Below are positions 40,397-48,332 of a stretch of DNA of 64,000 nucleotides, piece by piece. Origin of the DNA: Kribbella sp. VKM Ac-2568 (GTDB lineage: Bacteria; Actinomycetota; Actinomycetes; Propionibacteriales; Kribbellaceae); assembly GCF_004345365.1 (NCBI RefSeq), contig NZ_SLVF01000004.1:124001-188000 (forward strand). Reading direction: 5' to 3'. Both the position numbers and the translations under genes were made by a program. The notes under the pieces are model-generated. The model worked only from the letters and a program-made list of their open reading frames with translations, was not told where the DNA came from and ran no database searches. Position 1 is the first letter of the stretch; the number at the start of each line of letters is the position of its first letter.

Positions 40397-41782
40397 ATGT
40401 CCGACACGGTTTGGCGACCCTTGCGGGCGCACGGGGCGCGACCGGAGGGATTCGGGGGAGTGATGCTGCGGCCGGGCGATCCGGCGTACGAGGCGGCGCG
40501 GGTCGTCTTCAACGCCATGATCGACAAGCGGCCGGCGGTGATCGCGCAGTGCGAGTCCGCGGCGGATGTCGCCGCCGCGGTCCGGTTCGGGGTGGCCGAA
40601 GGGCTTGAGATCGCGGTCCGCGGGGCCGGCCACAGTGTCGCCGGGACCGGGGTTAGCGACGGCGGGCTGGTCATCGACCTGCGCAAGATGCGGAGCGTGC
40701 AGCTCGATCCGGACGCGCGGATCGTCCGGGTCGGTGGCGGTGCGACCTGGGGCGATCTCGACGGCGCCTGCTGGCCATACGCGCTGGCGACCACCGGCGG
40801 CCGGGTTTCGACCACGGGGGTCGCCGGCCTCACGTTGGGCGGCGGTTCGGGCTGGCTGGAGCGAAAGTTCGGGCTGGCCTGCGACAGCCTGGTGTCGGTG
40901 GAACTCGTGACTGCCACCGGTGAGTTGGTGATCGCCGACGACACCAGGAACCGGGAGCTGTTCTGGGCGCTGCACGGTGGCGGCGGCAACTTCGGCGTCG
41001 CGACCGCGCTGACATTCAGGCTGCGGCCGTTGCCCGGTACTGCGCTCGGGAGGTTGTTCTGGCCGGCCGACGCCGGGCCGGCGGTGATGCGGGCTTACAG
41101 GGATCTCTTCGAGGGCGGAGCGCCCGAGGAACTCGGCGGGAGCGTGTTCTACTCGGCCGCACCGATCCGGGATTACGTCCCACCCGGGCTGCAAGGACGA
41201 CCCGCGGTCGGGGTGACAGCGACGTACACCGGCTCGGAGGCCCAACTCCGGTCAGCCCTGGCGCCTGTGATCGACCTTGCGCCGGAGGGCATGATGCTGG
41301 CCGAGCTGTCGTATGCAGAGATCCAGTCAGCGCTCGACGACCCGCCCGGACTGCGCAACTACTGGTCGGCAGAGCACCTCGAGTCCTGGCCGGATGAGGC
41401 AGTGGACGTCTTCACCGCACGCGCGACCGAGATGCCGTCGCCCGAGACCTCCCAGCAATTGGTGTGCCCATGGGGCGGGGCAGTCGCCCGGTACGCCGAC
41501 CGGTGGCCGCTGCCGCACCGCGGAGCGCCATGGGTGGTTCAGTCGTACGGCGTCTGGGCTGATCCGGCCGAGGATGCGAGAGGTATCGCCTGGGCGCGGA
41601 ACGTCTGCGCCGACCTCAAGCCGTACTCGACGGGTTCGGTCTATCTCAACTTCATCGGCGACGAAGGGCCCGAGCGGGTCAAGGCGGCGTTCGGCGATCA
41701 CTACGACCGGCTGGCCAGGGTCAAGGCCGAGTTCGACCCGGGCAACGTCTTCCACCTGAACCAGAACATCAAGCCCGCCTAG
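40397..41782 (+). CDS. FAD-linked oxidase (berberine-bridge-enzyme-like), copy 2
   Basis: A 461-residue paralogue of the preceding protein with the same domains. H79 in AVRGAGHSVAG is the predicted FAD-linked His; GGRVSTTGVAGLTLGGGSGW is identical to copy 1, and the C-terminus DPGNVFHLNQNIKPA differs only by one residue in that segment. Copy 2 is longer at the N-terminus. GGGGGAG again precedes ATG 40397. The substrate-binding stretch (copy 2 YSAAPIRDYVPPGLQ, copy 1 YLTGPPEEFVPQHLQ) has diverged most, suggesting different substrates. A 1 kb repeat region follows. Confidence 0.92.
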   Translation: MSDTVWRPLRAHGARPEGFGGVMLRPGDPAYEAARVVFNAMIDKRPAVIAQCESAADVAAAVRFGVAEGLEIAVRGAGHSVAGTGVSDGGLVIDLRKMRSVQLDPDARIVRVGGGATWGDLDGACWPYALATTGGRVSTTGVAGLTLGGGSGWLERKFGLACDSLVSVELVTATGELVIADDTRNRELFWALHGGGGNFGVATALTFRLRPLPGTALGRLFWPADAGPAVMRAYRDLFEGGAPEELGGSVFYSAAPIRDYVPPGLQGRPAVGVTATYTGSEAQLRSALAPVIDLAPEGMMLAELSYAEIQSALDDPPGLRNYWSAEHLESWPDEAVDVFTARATEMPSPETSQQLVCPWGGAVARYADRWPLPHRGAPWVVQSYGVWADPAEDARGIAWARNVCADLKPYSTGSVYLNFIGDEGPERVKAAFGDHYDRLARVKAEFDPGNVFHLNQNIKPA

Positions 41783-41856
41783 GGAATCGGGGATCTTCAG
41801 CCGGCGGGGCGATTGCCAGGTTGGTGCTCGACGAAGTACGTCGATTCGTTGTGCTT

Positions 41857-41886
41857 GGCAATCGTCGGCAATCGTCGGCAATCGTC
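41857..41886 (+). repeat. 10 bp tandem triplicate
   Basis: GGCAATCGTC occurs three times head to tail at 41857, 41867 and 41877. It lies just upstream of the composite repeat locus 2 and is not present at locus 1. Confidence 0.85.
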
Positions 41887-42014
41887 GGCGAATGGCGCGG
41901 GTGGTTGGGTGTGGTTTGGGCTGGGGGGTGTTCGCCGGCTTCGGCTGGGGTGGCATCGGTGGCATATGCGGAGGTGGTCGCGTCTGGCATCAGCGCGGGT
42001 GGTTGCGTCTCCGG

Positions 42015-42132
42015 GCTGCGTGATGGTGCTAGTCGCGCCGGTGTGCGTCAAGAGCGCCTTCGGCGTCCCTTCGGGATCGGAACAAGTTCCGACTCTTGAC
42101 CCACCCCAGCCCGACCAGGGAAGGAACGCAGC
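42015..42132 (+). repeat. Cloverleaf element, copy C
   Basis: The best-preserved copy. The core at 42047-42100 has GTCAAGAG perfectly paired with CTCTTGAC, enclosing CGCC-TTC-GGCG, TCCC-TTC-GGGA and TCGGAAC-AA-GTTCCGA with no unpaired bases between helices. Outer pairing continues imperfectly to GTCG/CGAC (42032 and 42115) and ends in GCTGCGT/ACGCAGC (42015-42021, 42126-42132). Confidence 0.82.
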
Positions 42133-42170
42133 TATCCCGGAGCCGCTGGGGGGTGTGGCGACAAGGGCGA

Positions 42171-42242
42171 GGGAGCTCCTTCGCTCAGGCGTTCGGGGAG
42201 TTGGCTTGCATGGACCTTCGGGGATCTCTTTTGCCCGGAAGG
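42171..42242 (+). repeat. 24-25 bp tandem repeats, three units
   Basis: Units start at 42171, 42196 and 42221 with GGGAGCT, GGGAGTT and GGGATCT. This is the same family as the five units at 5957-6079. Confidence 0.72.
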
Positions 42243-42270
42243 GGGTAGTGGTGCCTCCTGAAAGCAGCAC

Positions 42271-42325
42271 CTTGTGCACCACCTGAGCAGATCCCGGCGC
42301 TCCGGACGCTCAACTGGTGCACAAG
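42271..42325 (+). repeat. CTTGTGCACCA palindrome (hairpin), locus 2
   Basis: CTTGTGCACCA (42271-42281) and TGGTGCACAAG (42315-42325) are perfect 11 bp inverted copies. After two mismatches, TGAGC and GCTCA pair further inside. The loop is about 19 bases and contains CCCGG and TCCGG. Confidence 0.8.
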
Positions 42326-42385
42326 GTGGGGCTTCGGACACCAAGTCGGGGCCTCGGACACGACATGACCTGTCCCAGGTCCCCA

Positions 42386-42660
42386 GAACGCGCCCGAGGT
42401 CCCGACAAACGCACCGCCACCGGCTGTCGCGGCCCCCAGGAGGTGTCCCGAGTCCCGACAACTGCACCGCCGCCGGCTGTCACGGCCCCAGGAGGTGTCC
42501 CGAGTCCCGACAACTGCACCGCCACCGGCTGTCACGGCCCCAGGAGGTGTCCCGAGTCCCGGCAACTGCACCGCCACCGGCTGTCACGGCCCCAGGAGGT
42601 GTCCCCAGTCCCGGCAACTGCACCGCCACCGCTGTTACGGCCCCATTTGGTGTCCGCGGT
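42386..42660 (+). repeat. 52 bp tandem array
   Basis: About five and a half head-to-tail units with starts near 42386, 42438, 42490, 42542, 42594 and 42645. The middle units are nearly identical, with the shared core AGGAGGTGTCCCGAGTCCC, then CAACTGCACCGCC. Divergence increases toward both ends, as expected for unequal crossing-over. Two related units are at locus 1 (from 6215). Confidence 0.85.
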
Positions 42661-42849
42661 CCCCAGTGGCGCACGCCGTCGGGCCCGGGTCGGTGATCGG
42701 CCTCCCGATGGCGGGTTGTTCGGCCGGTGGCGCCTTACGAACTGCCAGGCGGCGAGGAACCCGCTAGCGGGCGGGATGGTTCTTGCGAGTCTGGGAGTGG
42801 AGGGATTCGGGCGGTCATGGAGCTGATTCGAGTTGGCTAGGGTGAGGCC

Positions 42850-43878
42850 ATGGCTAGGGCGCCGCGACAGGCGGATATTGCTGCGGCAGCGGGAGTTTCG
42901 CAGACTACGGTGTCGTTGACCCTGTCCGGGAACACCGACGGGGTGCGGTTGTCCGAGGGGACCAGACAGCGGGTGCTCGACGCGGCCGAGAAGCTCGGCT
43001 ACGTGCCGGACCCGGTCGCCACTCGGCTGGCCTCCTCGCGCAACCACATGCTCGGCGTCTACACCTTCGCCTCCGCCTTCCCGACGGACGTGGACGGGTT
43101 CTACTACCCGATCCTGGTGGGGATCGAGGAGGAGGCGGCCGCGCTCGGCCAGGACCTGGTGCTGTTCACCGGGACCGGCGGCGGCCAGGGACGTGCGCAC
43201 GACAAGACCGCGATCCGTCGGACCCGGGTGGCCGACGGCTGCCTGTTCTTCGGGCGGCACGTGCCGGAGGAACCGATCGACTGGTTGCTCGGCGGCGGTT
43301 TCCCACTGGTCTACATCGGCCGCCGGGACGAGTTGGACGGGCGGATTCCCTTCGTGGGCGTGGATTACGTCGCCGCCTCGGCCGCCGTGGGGGAGCGGCT
43401 CGTCGCTCTCGGACACCGCGAGCTCCGCTACCTGCGCGAGGACGACGACGCCCCCTCGTCCTCGGACCGCGAGACAGGTGTCCTCGCCGCCGCCCGGAAG
43501 GCCCGCCTCGCCGTACGGCGCATCGTCGTACGGGCGACACCGGCCGAAGTCGGCGCCGGGTTGATCGAGCGGTGGCGGGCTGAGGGGGTCACGGCCGTCG
43601 TCGTGGAGGAGACCGACACGGGCGAGTTGTCCGCGGCGCTGCTGGCAGCGGTGGAGGCCGCCGGCCTGCGTACTCCGGTCGACCTGTCTGTGGCGGTGCT
43701 CGGTCAGCCGAAGGATCGGCCGGAGGTCAGCGGGTTCGAGGTGCCTCGGCGGGAGCTGGGACGCCGGGCGGTTCGCCTGCTGGTCGACCAGATCACCTCG
43801 TCAGGACCGCGGACCCCCCAGCAGATCTTCCTCGATTGTGTCCCCGTCGCCGGCTCCACCATCGGCCCGCCGGGCTAG
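42850..43878 (+). CDS. LacI family transcriptional regulator
   Basis: A 342-residue regulator. The N-terminal helix-turn-helix reads QADIAAAAGVSQTTVSLTLS and the hinge LGYVPDPVATRLAS; the type 1 periplasmic-binding-like sensor domain runs from NHMLGVYTFASAF onward. Such proteins usually repress sugar-uptake or glycosidase operons, but no such genes flank it. The nearest carbohydrate-related gene is the dead GH92 at 9 kb. ATG 42850 starts the protein directly at the DNA-binding domain. Its last 78 bases overlap the convergent membrane-protein gene. Confidence 0.92.
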   Translation: MARAPRQADIAAAAGVSQTTVSLTLSGNTDGVRLSEGTRQRVLDAAEKLGYVPDPVATRLASSRNHMLGVYTFASAFPTDVDGFYYPILVGIEEEAAALGQDLVLFTGTGGGQGRAHDKTAIRRTRVADGCLFFGRHVPEEPIDWLLGGGFPLVYIGRRDELDGRIPFVGVDYVAASAAVGERLVALGHRELRYLREDDDAPSSSDRETGVLAAARKARLAVRRIVVRATPAEVGAGLIERWRAEGVTAVVVEETDTGELSAALLAAVEAAGLRTPVDLSVAVLGQPKDRPEVSGFEVPRRELGRRAVRLLVDQITSSGPRTPQQIFLDCVPVAGSTIGPPG

Positions 43879-44601
43879 TCGCCTCCACTGCATCCGGACG
43901 AGGGCGACGGAGGCGATGGCGCCGACAGGTGCGGCCCAGAAGCGGAAGAACGGCAGGTCGCCGGTCAGCGCCGTCGCGGCGAAGATGGCGGCGAACGTGC
44001 CAAAGCCGACCGCGACACCTCGGCGGCGGGAGTCCAGCGCAGTACTCGGGAGCGGGCCGATCTGCCGGTCGAGTGAGGCCGCCACGGCCGACAGAAGGAG
44101 GGCGAACGCGAGCGCGCCGACCAAGCCGCCGAGTGGCCCGCCGAGAACGAGGGCGAAGACATTGGCGAAGGTGAAGGCGGCGATCAGGACGAAGCTGACC
44201 GTGCCGCCGGTGATCAGGTGCCGGATCTGCCGGGCGCGCAGGTCGACCGCCTCGGCCGAGCGGACCACCCCGGCAGGCTCGAAGAGCCGACGGGCGACGA
44301 GGTACAGGCTGCCGAGGACCACCACGGCGATCAGGATCAGCGCGATCGTCAGGATGGCCGATTTGGTGGGCGAGATGAACTGGACGACGTCGCCGCCGCC
44401 GAAGTCGCACGCCGCTCGCGGCGGGAACCACTGGCTGGTGACGGTGATGTCGTAGCTCTCCGAGCGGTGCAGGGTCAGCGCGCAGTCCTCGCGGGAGTCG
44501 AACCAGCTCGGCATCGAGGCGGCCACCACGAAGCTCCAGCCCAGCAGTGCGAAGAGTGACACTGCGAGCACGGAGCCGGCCCTGCGTCTGATCCAGTCCA
44601 C
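43801..44601 (-). CDS. Polytopic membrane protein, unknown function
   Basis: A 266-residue protein with an N-terminal helix (SVLAVSLFALLGWSFVVAA), an exposed loop containing two Cys (SREDCAL and RAACDF) and five to six further hydrophobic segments (SAILTIALILIAVVVLGSLY, GTVSFVLIAAFTFANVFALV, GGLVGALAFALLLSAVAASL and others). I recognise no family. GTG 44601 is the start. The 3' end overlaps the LacI gene by 78 bases, an unusually long convergent overlap, so the last 25 residues (Gly/Asp/Glu-rich) may be non-essential. Confidence 0.7.
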   Translation of the reverse strand: MDWIRRRAGSVLAVSLFALLGWSFVVAASMPSWFDSREDCALTLHRSESYDITVTSQWFPPRAACDFGGGDVVQFISPTKSAILTIALILIAVVVLGSLYLVARRLFEPAGVVRSAEAVDLRARQIRHLITGGTVSFVLIAAFTFANVFALVLGGPLGGLVGALAFALLLSAVAASLDRQIGPLPSTALDSRRRGVAVGFGTFAAIFAATALTGDLPFFRFWAAPVGAIASVALVRMQWRRLARRADGGAGDGDTIEEDLLGGPRS

Positions 44602-44668
44602 CTGTCCAGCCTCTCATTCGTTCGGGATCGCGCCGTTCGGGATCGCGTCAGGCGGGTACCCGGTCTGA

Positions 44669-46186
44669 GTGAGCGACTGGTTCCTGACGCCGGAGGAGCG
44701 GGGCAACCCGGCCACCGAGATCGACCGGGACGGTTCCTGGACCGACGGGAACCTGGTCCGGCCGCTGGTCCACGGCGCCGTCTACTTCCAGCGCCTGTAC
44801 GACGAACTGTGCGCGCTGAAGGCCGGAGACCGGGTGTACTTCACCGACTGGCGCGGCGACGCGGACGAGGCGATGTACCCCGACGGGCCGACCGTCGGCA
44901 AGGTGCTCTGCGACCTCGCCAGGTCAGGGGTCGAGGTACGCGGCCTGCTCTGGCGATCGCACTCGGACCACATGCAGTTCAACGCGCAGGAGAACCAGCG
45001 GCTCGGGCGGGACCTCAACGAGTCCGGTGCCGAGGTCCTGCTCGACCAGCGGGTCCGCCGGATGGCCTCGCACCACCAGAAGCTGTTCGTGATCCGGCAC
45101 CGCGGCGCACCCGAGCGGGACCTGGCGTTCGTCGGCGGGATCGACCTGAGCCACCAGCGCCGGGACGATGCCCGCCATCACGGTGATCCCCAGCAGGCGC
45201 CGATGGACGAGCGATACGGATCCCGCGCGCCCTGGCACGATGTCGCGCTGGAACTGCGGGGCCCGATCGTGGGGGATCTCCTGCGAACCTTCGTGGAACG
45301 GTGGGACGACTCGCACCCGCTGGACCGCCGTACGCCGTACCGGGTGCTGGTCCAACGAAAGGCGCGGATGCCGCGTCATCCGTCGACGCTGCCCGAGGCG
45401 TTCCCGGATCCGCCGGCGGTGGGGGAGCACGCAGTACAGGTGTTGCGGACGTACGGGCACAAGCATCCGCCGTTCCCGTTCGCGGCGAAGGGCGAGTACA
45501 GCGTGGCGCGGGGGTATCGGAAGGCGTTCGGGCGGGCGCGGCGCTTGATCTACCTGGAGGACCAGTATCTGTGGTCCGAGGTGGTTGCCGAGGGCATCTG
45601 CCGGGCATTGGAGCGGGAGCCGGGGCTGCTGGTGATCGCCGTGGTACCGCGGTATCCGGACCAGGACGAACGGCTCAGCGGTCCGCCGGCGCGCTACGGG
45701 CAGCTGCAGGCGCTGCGGATGCTGCGGGCTACGGCGCCGAACCGGGTCGGGATCTACGACTTGGAGAACGACAAGGGAGTGCCGATCTACGTGCACGCGA
45801 AGGTGTGCGTCGTGGACGACGAGTGGTTCGCGTGCGGGTCGGCCAATCTCAACCGTCGCTCCTGGACCAACGACAGCGAACTCACCTGTGCAGTGGCGAG
45901 CTCCGACCTCGCCGCCTCGCTCCGCACCGAGCTATGGACCGAGCACCTCGGCACCGAGCCCGCCCTCGATCCGCTCGGGGGCTTCGACCAACTGAGGGAT
46001 GCCGCCACCGCCCTGGACGTCTGGCACGCCTCGGGCGAGCACGGCCCCCGCCCGCCCGGCCAACTCCGACACCACAACCCCGAGCCCGTCACTCGCCTCC
46101 AGACCCTCTGGGCACGCCCCCTCTACGACCACCTCTACGACCCCGACGGCCGCCCCCGCCACCTGCGCCGCAACCACGAGTTCTGA
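44669..46186 (+). CDS. Phospholipase D-like protein
   Basis: A 505-residue protein with two PLD half-sites. The second, VHAKVCVVDDEWFACGSANL, is a complete HxKx4D motif with GSxN. The first, SHHQKLFVIRH followed by FVGGIDLSHQR, has HxK but Arg in place of the motif Asp, so the active site may be asymmetric. There is no signal peptide. Related actinobacterial proteins are annotated as phospholipases or cardiolipin-synthase-like. GTG 44669 is the start. It is divergent from the membrane protein at 44601, with a 67-base shared spacer. Confidence 0.87.
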   Translation: MSDWFLTPEERGNPATEIDRDGSWTDGNLVRPLVHGAVYFQRLYDELCALKAGDRVYFTDWRGDADEAMYPDGPTVGKVLCDLARSGVEVRGLLWRSHSDHMQFNAQENQRLGRDLNESGAEVLLDQRVRRMASHHQKLFVIRHRGAPERDLAFVGGIDLSHQRRDDARHHGDPQQAPMDERYGSRAPWHDVALELRGPIVGDLLRTFVERWDDSHPLDRRTPYRVLVQRKARMPRHPSTLPEAFPDPPAVGEHAVQVLRTYGHKHPPFPFAAKGEYSVARGYRKAFGRARRLIYLEDQYLWSEVVAEGICRALEREPGLLVIAVVPRYPDQDERLSGPPARYGQLQALRMLRATAPNRVGIYDLENDKGVPIYVHAKVCVVDDEWFACGSANLNRRSWTNDSELTCAVASSDLAASLRTELWTEHLGTEPALDPLGGFDQLRDAATALDVWHASGEHGPRPPGQLRHHNPEPVTRLQTLWARPLYDHLYDPDGRPRHLRRNHEF

Positions 46187-46235
46187 ATTCGGTTCGACAG
46201 CGTGGGGCGGCTGACGGTGGGATGGGGGCGTGAAG

Positions 46236-47126
46236 ATGCATGCCGGTGAGGCTGAGATCGATGACGCGCTCGTACTTCGGCTCGTGGCTGCGCAGTTTCC
46301 GCAGTGGGCTGGGTTGGGGGTCGAGGAGATCCCGTCGAGTGGCACGGTGAATGCGATGTTCCGGCTCGGGGACTCGTTGACCGTGCGGTTGCCGCGGATC
46401 GAAGGTGGCGTTTCGGACATCGAGAACGAGTTCGAGTGGTTGCCGCGGTTCGCGCCGCTGCTGCCTGTCGCCATTCCGTCGCCGGTGGGGATGGGCAAGC
46501 CGGGCGACGGATATCCGTGGCCGTGGTCAGTGCAGCGCTGGATCGAGGGGTCGATCGCCGTTGCCGGGGCGGTGGAGGATCCCGCGGGGCTTGCGGAGGA
46601 CCTCGCGTCGTTCATCCGGGCGTTCCGGGCGATCGACCTGCCGGGCGGACCTCCGGCGTACCGGGGTGGTCCGCTCGAGCTGGAGGACAAAGGGACTCGC
46701 GAGGCGCTCGTCCAGCTCGAGGGCTGGATCGACACCGAGACCGCCTTGGCTGTTTGGGAATCGGCGCTGGCTGCTGCACCCGCCGCTGAGGCTGTCTGGG
46801 TGCACGGTGACCTGATGCCGTCGAACCTGCTGACGGCCGGCGGTCGCCTGACCGCAGTACTCGACTTCGCCACCGCGGGCCTCGGTGATCCTGCCTGCGA
46901 CCTGATCCCGGCCTGGAACCTGCTGCCCGCCTCCGCCCGTCCGGCCTTCCTCGAGGCGCTGGCAGTGGATGACGCCGCCTGGATCCGGAGCCGCGGCCGT
47001 GCCCTGTCGATGGCGCTCATCCAACTGCCCTACTACCGCGAGACCAACAAGGGCATCGCCGCCAATGCCCAGCACGTCATCGACGAGGTCCTCGCCGACT
47101 ATCAGCGAGGGATCGCTGCTCCGTAG
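46236..47126 (+). CDS. Aminoglycoside phosphotransferase-family kinase
   Basis: A 296-residue protein of the APH kinase fold. The N-lobe has SGTVNAMFRLGDSLTVRLPR (nucleotide-binding strand with Arg in the usual Lys position), the catalytic loop is WVHGDLMPSNLL (HGDxxxxN) and the metal-binding loop is VLDFATAGLGDPACDL. The subgroup resembles APH proteins whose natural substrates are small alcohols or macrolide-like molecules; resistance is possible but unproven. ATG 46236 has GGGGG 7 bases upstream; GTG 46230 is an alternative. The 3' end overlaps a minus-strand fragment at 47102. Confidence 0.85.
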   Translation: MHAGEAEIDDALVLRLVAAQFPQWAGLGVEEIPSSGTVNAMFRLGDSLTVRLPRIEGGVSDIENEFEWLPRFAPLLPVAIPSPVGMGKPGDGYPWPWSVQRWIEGSIAVAGAVEDPAGLAEDLASFIRAFRAIDLPGGPPAYRGGPLELEDKGTREALVQLEGWIDTETALAVWESALAAAPAAEAVWVHGDLMPSNLLTAGGRLTAVLDFATAGLGDPACDLIPAWNLLPASARPAFLEALAVDDAAWIRSRGRALSMALIQLPYYRETNKGIAANAQHVIDEVLADYQRGIAAP

Positions 47127-47257
47127 CGCTCTAACCAGCCGGCGAAGTCCAGCAGGTCCGGGACCAGTTCGCGGGTGGCAGCGACCGGCCGGCTCGCGCA
47201 GTACTCGGCGTTGAAGAGTTGCTTGTACAGCAAGATGTTCGCGCCGTCCTCGCGCAA
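47102..47257 (-). pseudogene. Short fragment or small gene with no good start
   Basis: A minus-strand frame ends at 47102 and encodes REDGANILLYKQLFNAEYCA, then VPDLLDFAGWLERYG, which reads like a genuine protein C-terminus. It remains open upstream to about 47281 and beyond, but has no ATG or GTG near; a TTG at 47257 is the only nearby start. It overlaps the kinase gene end by 25 bases. It could be a TTG-started protein of 51 residues or a remnant. Confidence 0.35.
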
Positions 47258-47290
47258 TCTCTTGACCTGCTGGGTGGATACGGTGGGGTG

Positions 47291-47911
47291 GTGGACTTGA
47301 TCACGACGCACAACTGGGCCTCCGCCGTCGATCCCGCGCACATCGCCGAGATCAGGAGTTCGGCCGACCAGTACGCCGAGGGGGGGCTCCTGCATCTGGC
47401 GCTCGAAGTACTGGCCTATCCGCTGGATGAGGCGGCTCCGGAGGGGACGACGACCTGGGCGCGGGTGGTCCTGCACGGGGACGGGTCGATCTCGGTGGAG
47501 GACAACGGGCGCGGCACGGACACCCGGTACGACGAGGCCGGGGTACCAATGGTGAAGCCGATCATGGCGACCCGGGATCTGCGGTTCTACGGGGTTGCTG
47601 ACACCGAGGTACTGCCGGACGGCCGACCGCGGTCGGGGATGTCGGTGGTCGCCGCGCTGAGTTCGTGGCTCACGCACACGAACCTTCGCGTCGACGGTCG
47701 CGGCTGGGTCCAGCGGTATGAGCGCGGTCTTCCGCCAGGTCCCGCGACGGAGATCGAGAGCGGCGACACCACGGGCACACTGGTGCGTTTCCTGCCCGAC
47801 CCGGACGTATTCGGCCCCGAGCCGCTGTCGGCCGAAGCGCTCCTCGCCGCCTGCGCAGACTTCGACACCAAGATCAATATCGAGGTCCTCGAGGAGAGCC
47901 CATCGCCTTGA
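47291..47911 (+). CDS. Small GHKL ATPase (GyrB N-terminal-like)
   Basis: A 206-residue protein resembling the ATP-binding domain of DNA gyrase B. YAEGGLLHLALEVLAYPLDE corresponds to helix 1 with the Glu/Asn region, VVLHGDGSISVEDNGRGTDT to the DxGxG motif, and RSGMSVVAALSSWLTHTNLR to the GxxxSVVNALS block, followed by GTLVRFLPDPDVF. It lacks the transducer and toprim domains, so it cannot be a gyrase subunit. Such stand-alone proteins occur in actinobacteria without a known role. GTG 47291 or 47288 is the likely start; no clear ribosome site is seen. Confidence 0.75.
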   Translation: MDLITTHNWASAVDPAHIAEIRSSADQYAEGGLLHLALEVLAYPLDEAAPEGTTTWARVVLHGDGSISVEDNGRGTDTRYDEAGVPMVKPIMATRDLRFYGVADTEVLPDGRPRSGMSVVAALSSWLTHTNLRVDGRGWVQRYERGLPPGPATEIESGDTTGTLVRFLPDPDVFGPEPLSAEALLAACADFDTKINIEVLEESPSP

Positions 47912-47922
47912 GCCCAGGCCGC

Positions 47923-48222
47923 TTAATGGCGGAAGAGGCGGATGCCGGTTTGGGTGAGGGTGATGCCGTTGTCCTTGCAGGCTTGGATGATCTCTGTACT
48001 GCGGAGTGAGCCGCCGGGCTCGGCGATGGAGCGGACTCCGTAGCCGTGGGCAACGTCGATGTTGTCGCGGAACGGGATCGCGCCGTCCGACACCATGCTC
48101 ACGTCGGTGAGGTGCGACAACCAGGCGTCCCGCTCGGTGGACCCCAAGCTGTCCAGCAACGCGAGCTGCCGGGCGATGCGGTCCGACAGCTTGATGCCGA
48201 GCATGCAGTACCGCAGTTCCAT
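47923..48222 (-). pseudogene. Internally deleted AICAR transformylase (purH-like) gene
   Basis: A 99-residue frame begins MELRYCM, like the start of actinobacterial AICAR transformylase-family proteins (MELRYG-x-NPHQ). It jumps directly to the C-terminal part: VSMVSDGAIPFRDNIDVAHG, YGVRSIAEPGGSLRSTEII and CKDNGITLTQTGIRLFRH. The middle of the enzyme, more than 250 residues, is missing. GGAGG lies 6 bases before ATG 48222, so the remnant may still be translated. It is probably a deletion derivative of a second purH-like gene, not the cell's only copy. Confidence 0.75.
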
Positions 48223-48332
48223 CTGCTGCCTCCGGTTACTTCGACCGAAGGCGCCCAGGCGGACGACGCCACTCCGTAATACCCGCTCCCCGGTGGTATC
48301 CCACCCTCGCCAGTCGCGTGCCCCCAATCTAC

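Larger units (their letters stand above)
41959..42757 (+). repeat. Composite intergenic repeat, locus 2
   Basis: The second copy of the locus at 5751-6376, in the same orientation and order: cloverleaf element (42015-42132), 24-25 bp units (three, 42171-42242), GTGCACC palindrome (42271-42325), a 52 bp tandem array (about five and a half units, 42386-42660), and the closing block CGGGTTGTTCGGCCG followed by CGCCTTACGA. Long open frames cross it on both strands only because the repeats avoid stops; none is conserved between loci. No gene is called from 41783 to 42849. Confidence 0.8.

Noticed and set aside
42386-42660. CRISPR array, because of regularly spaced repeats.
   Set aside because: The repeated units are contiguous with no unique spacers, and no cas genes are present.
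42132-42826. Open frames of 110-290 residues through the 52 bp array.
   Set aside because: The unit length (52) is not a multiple of three, so the repeats rotate through frames; no frame resembles a protein.
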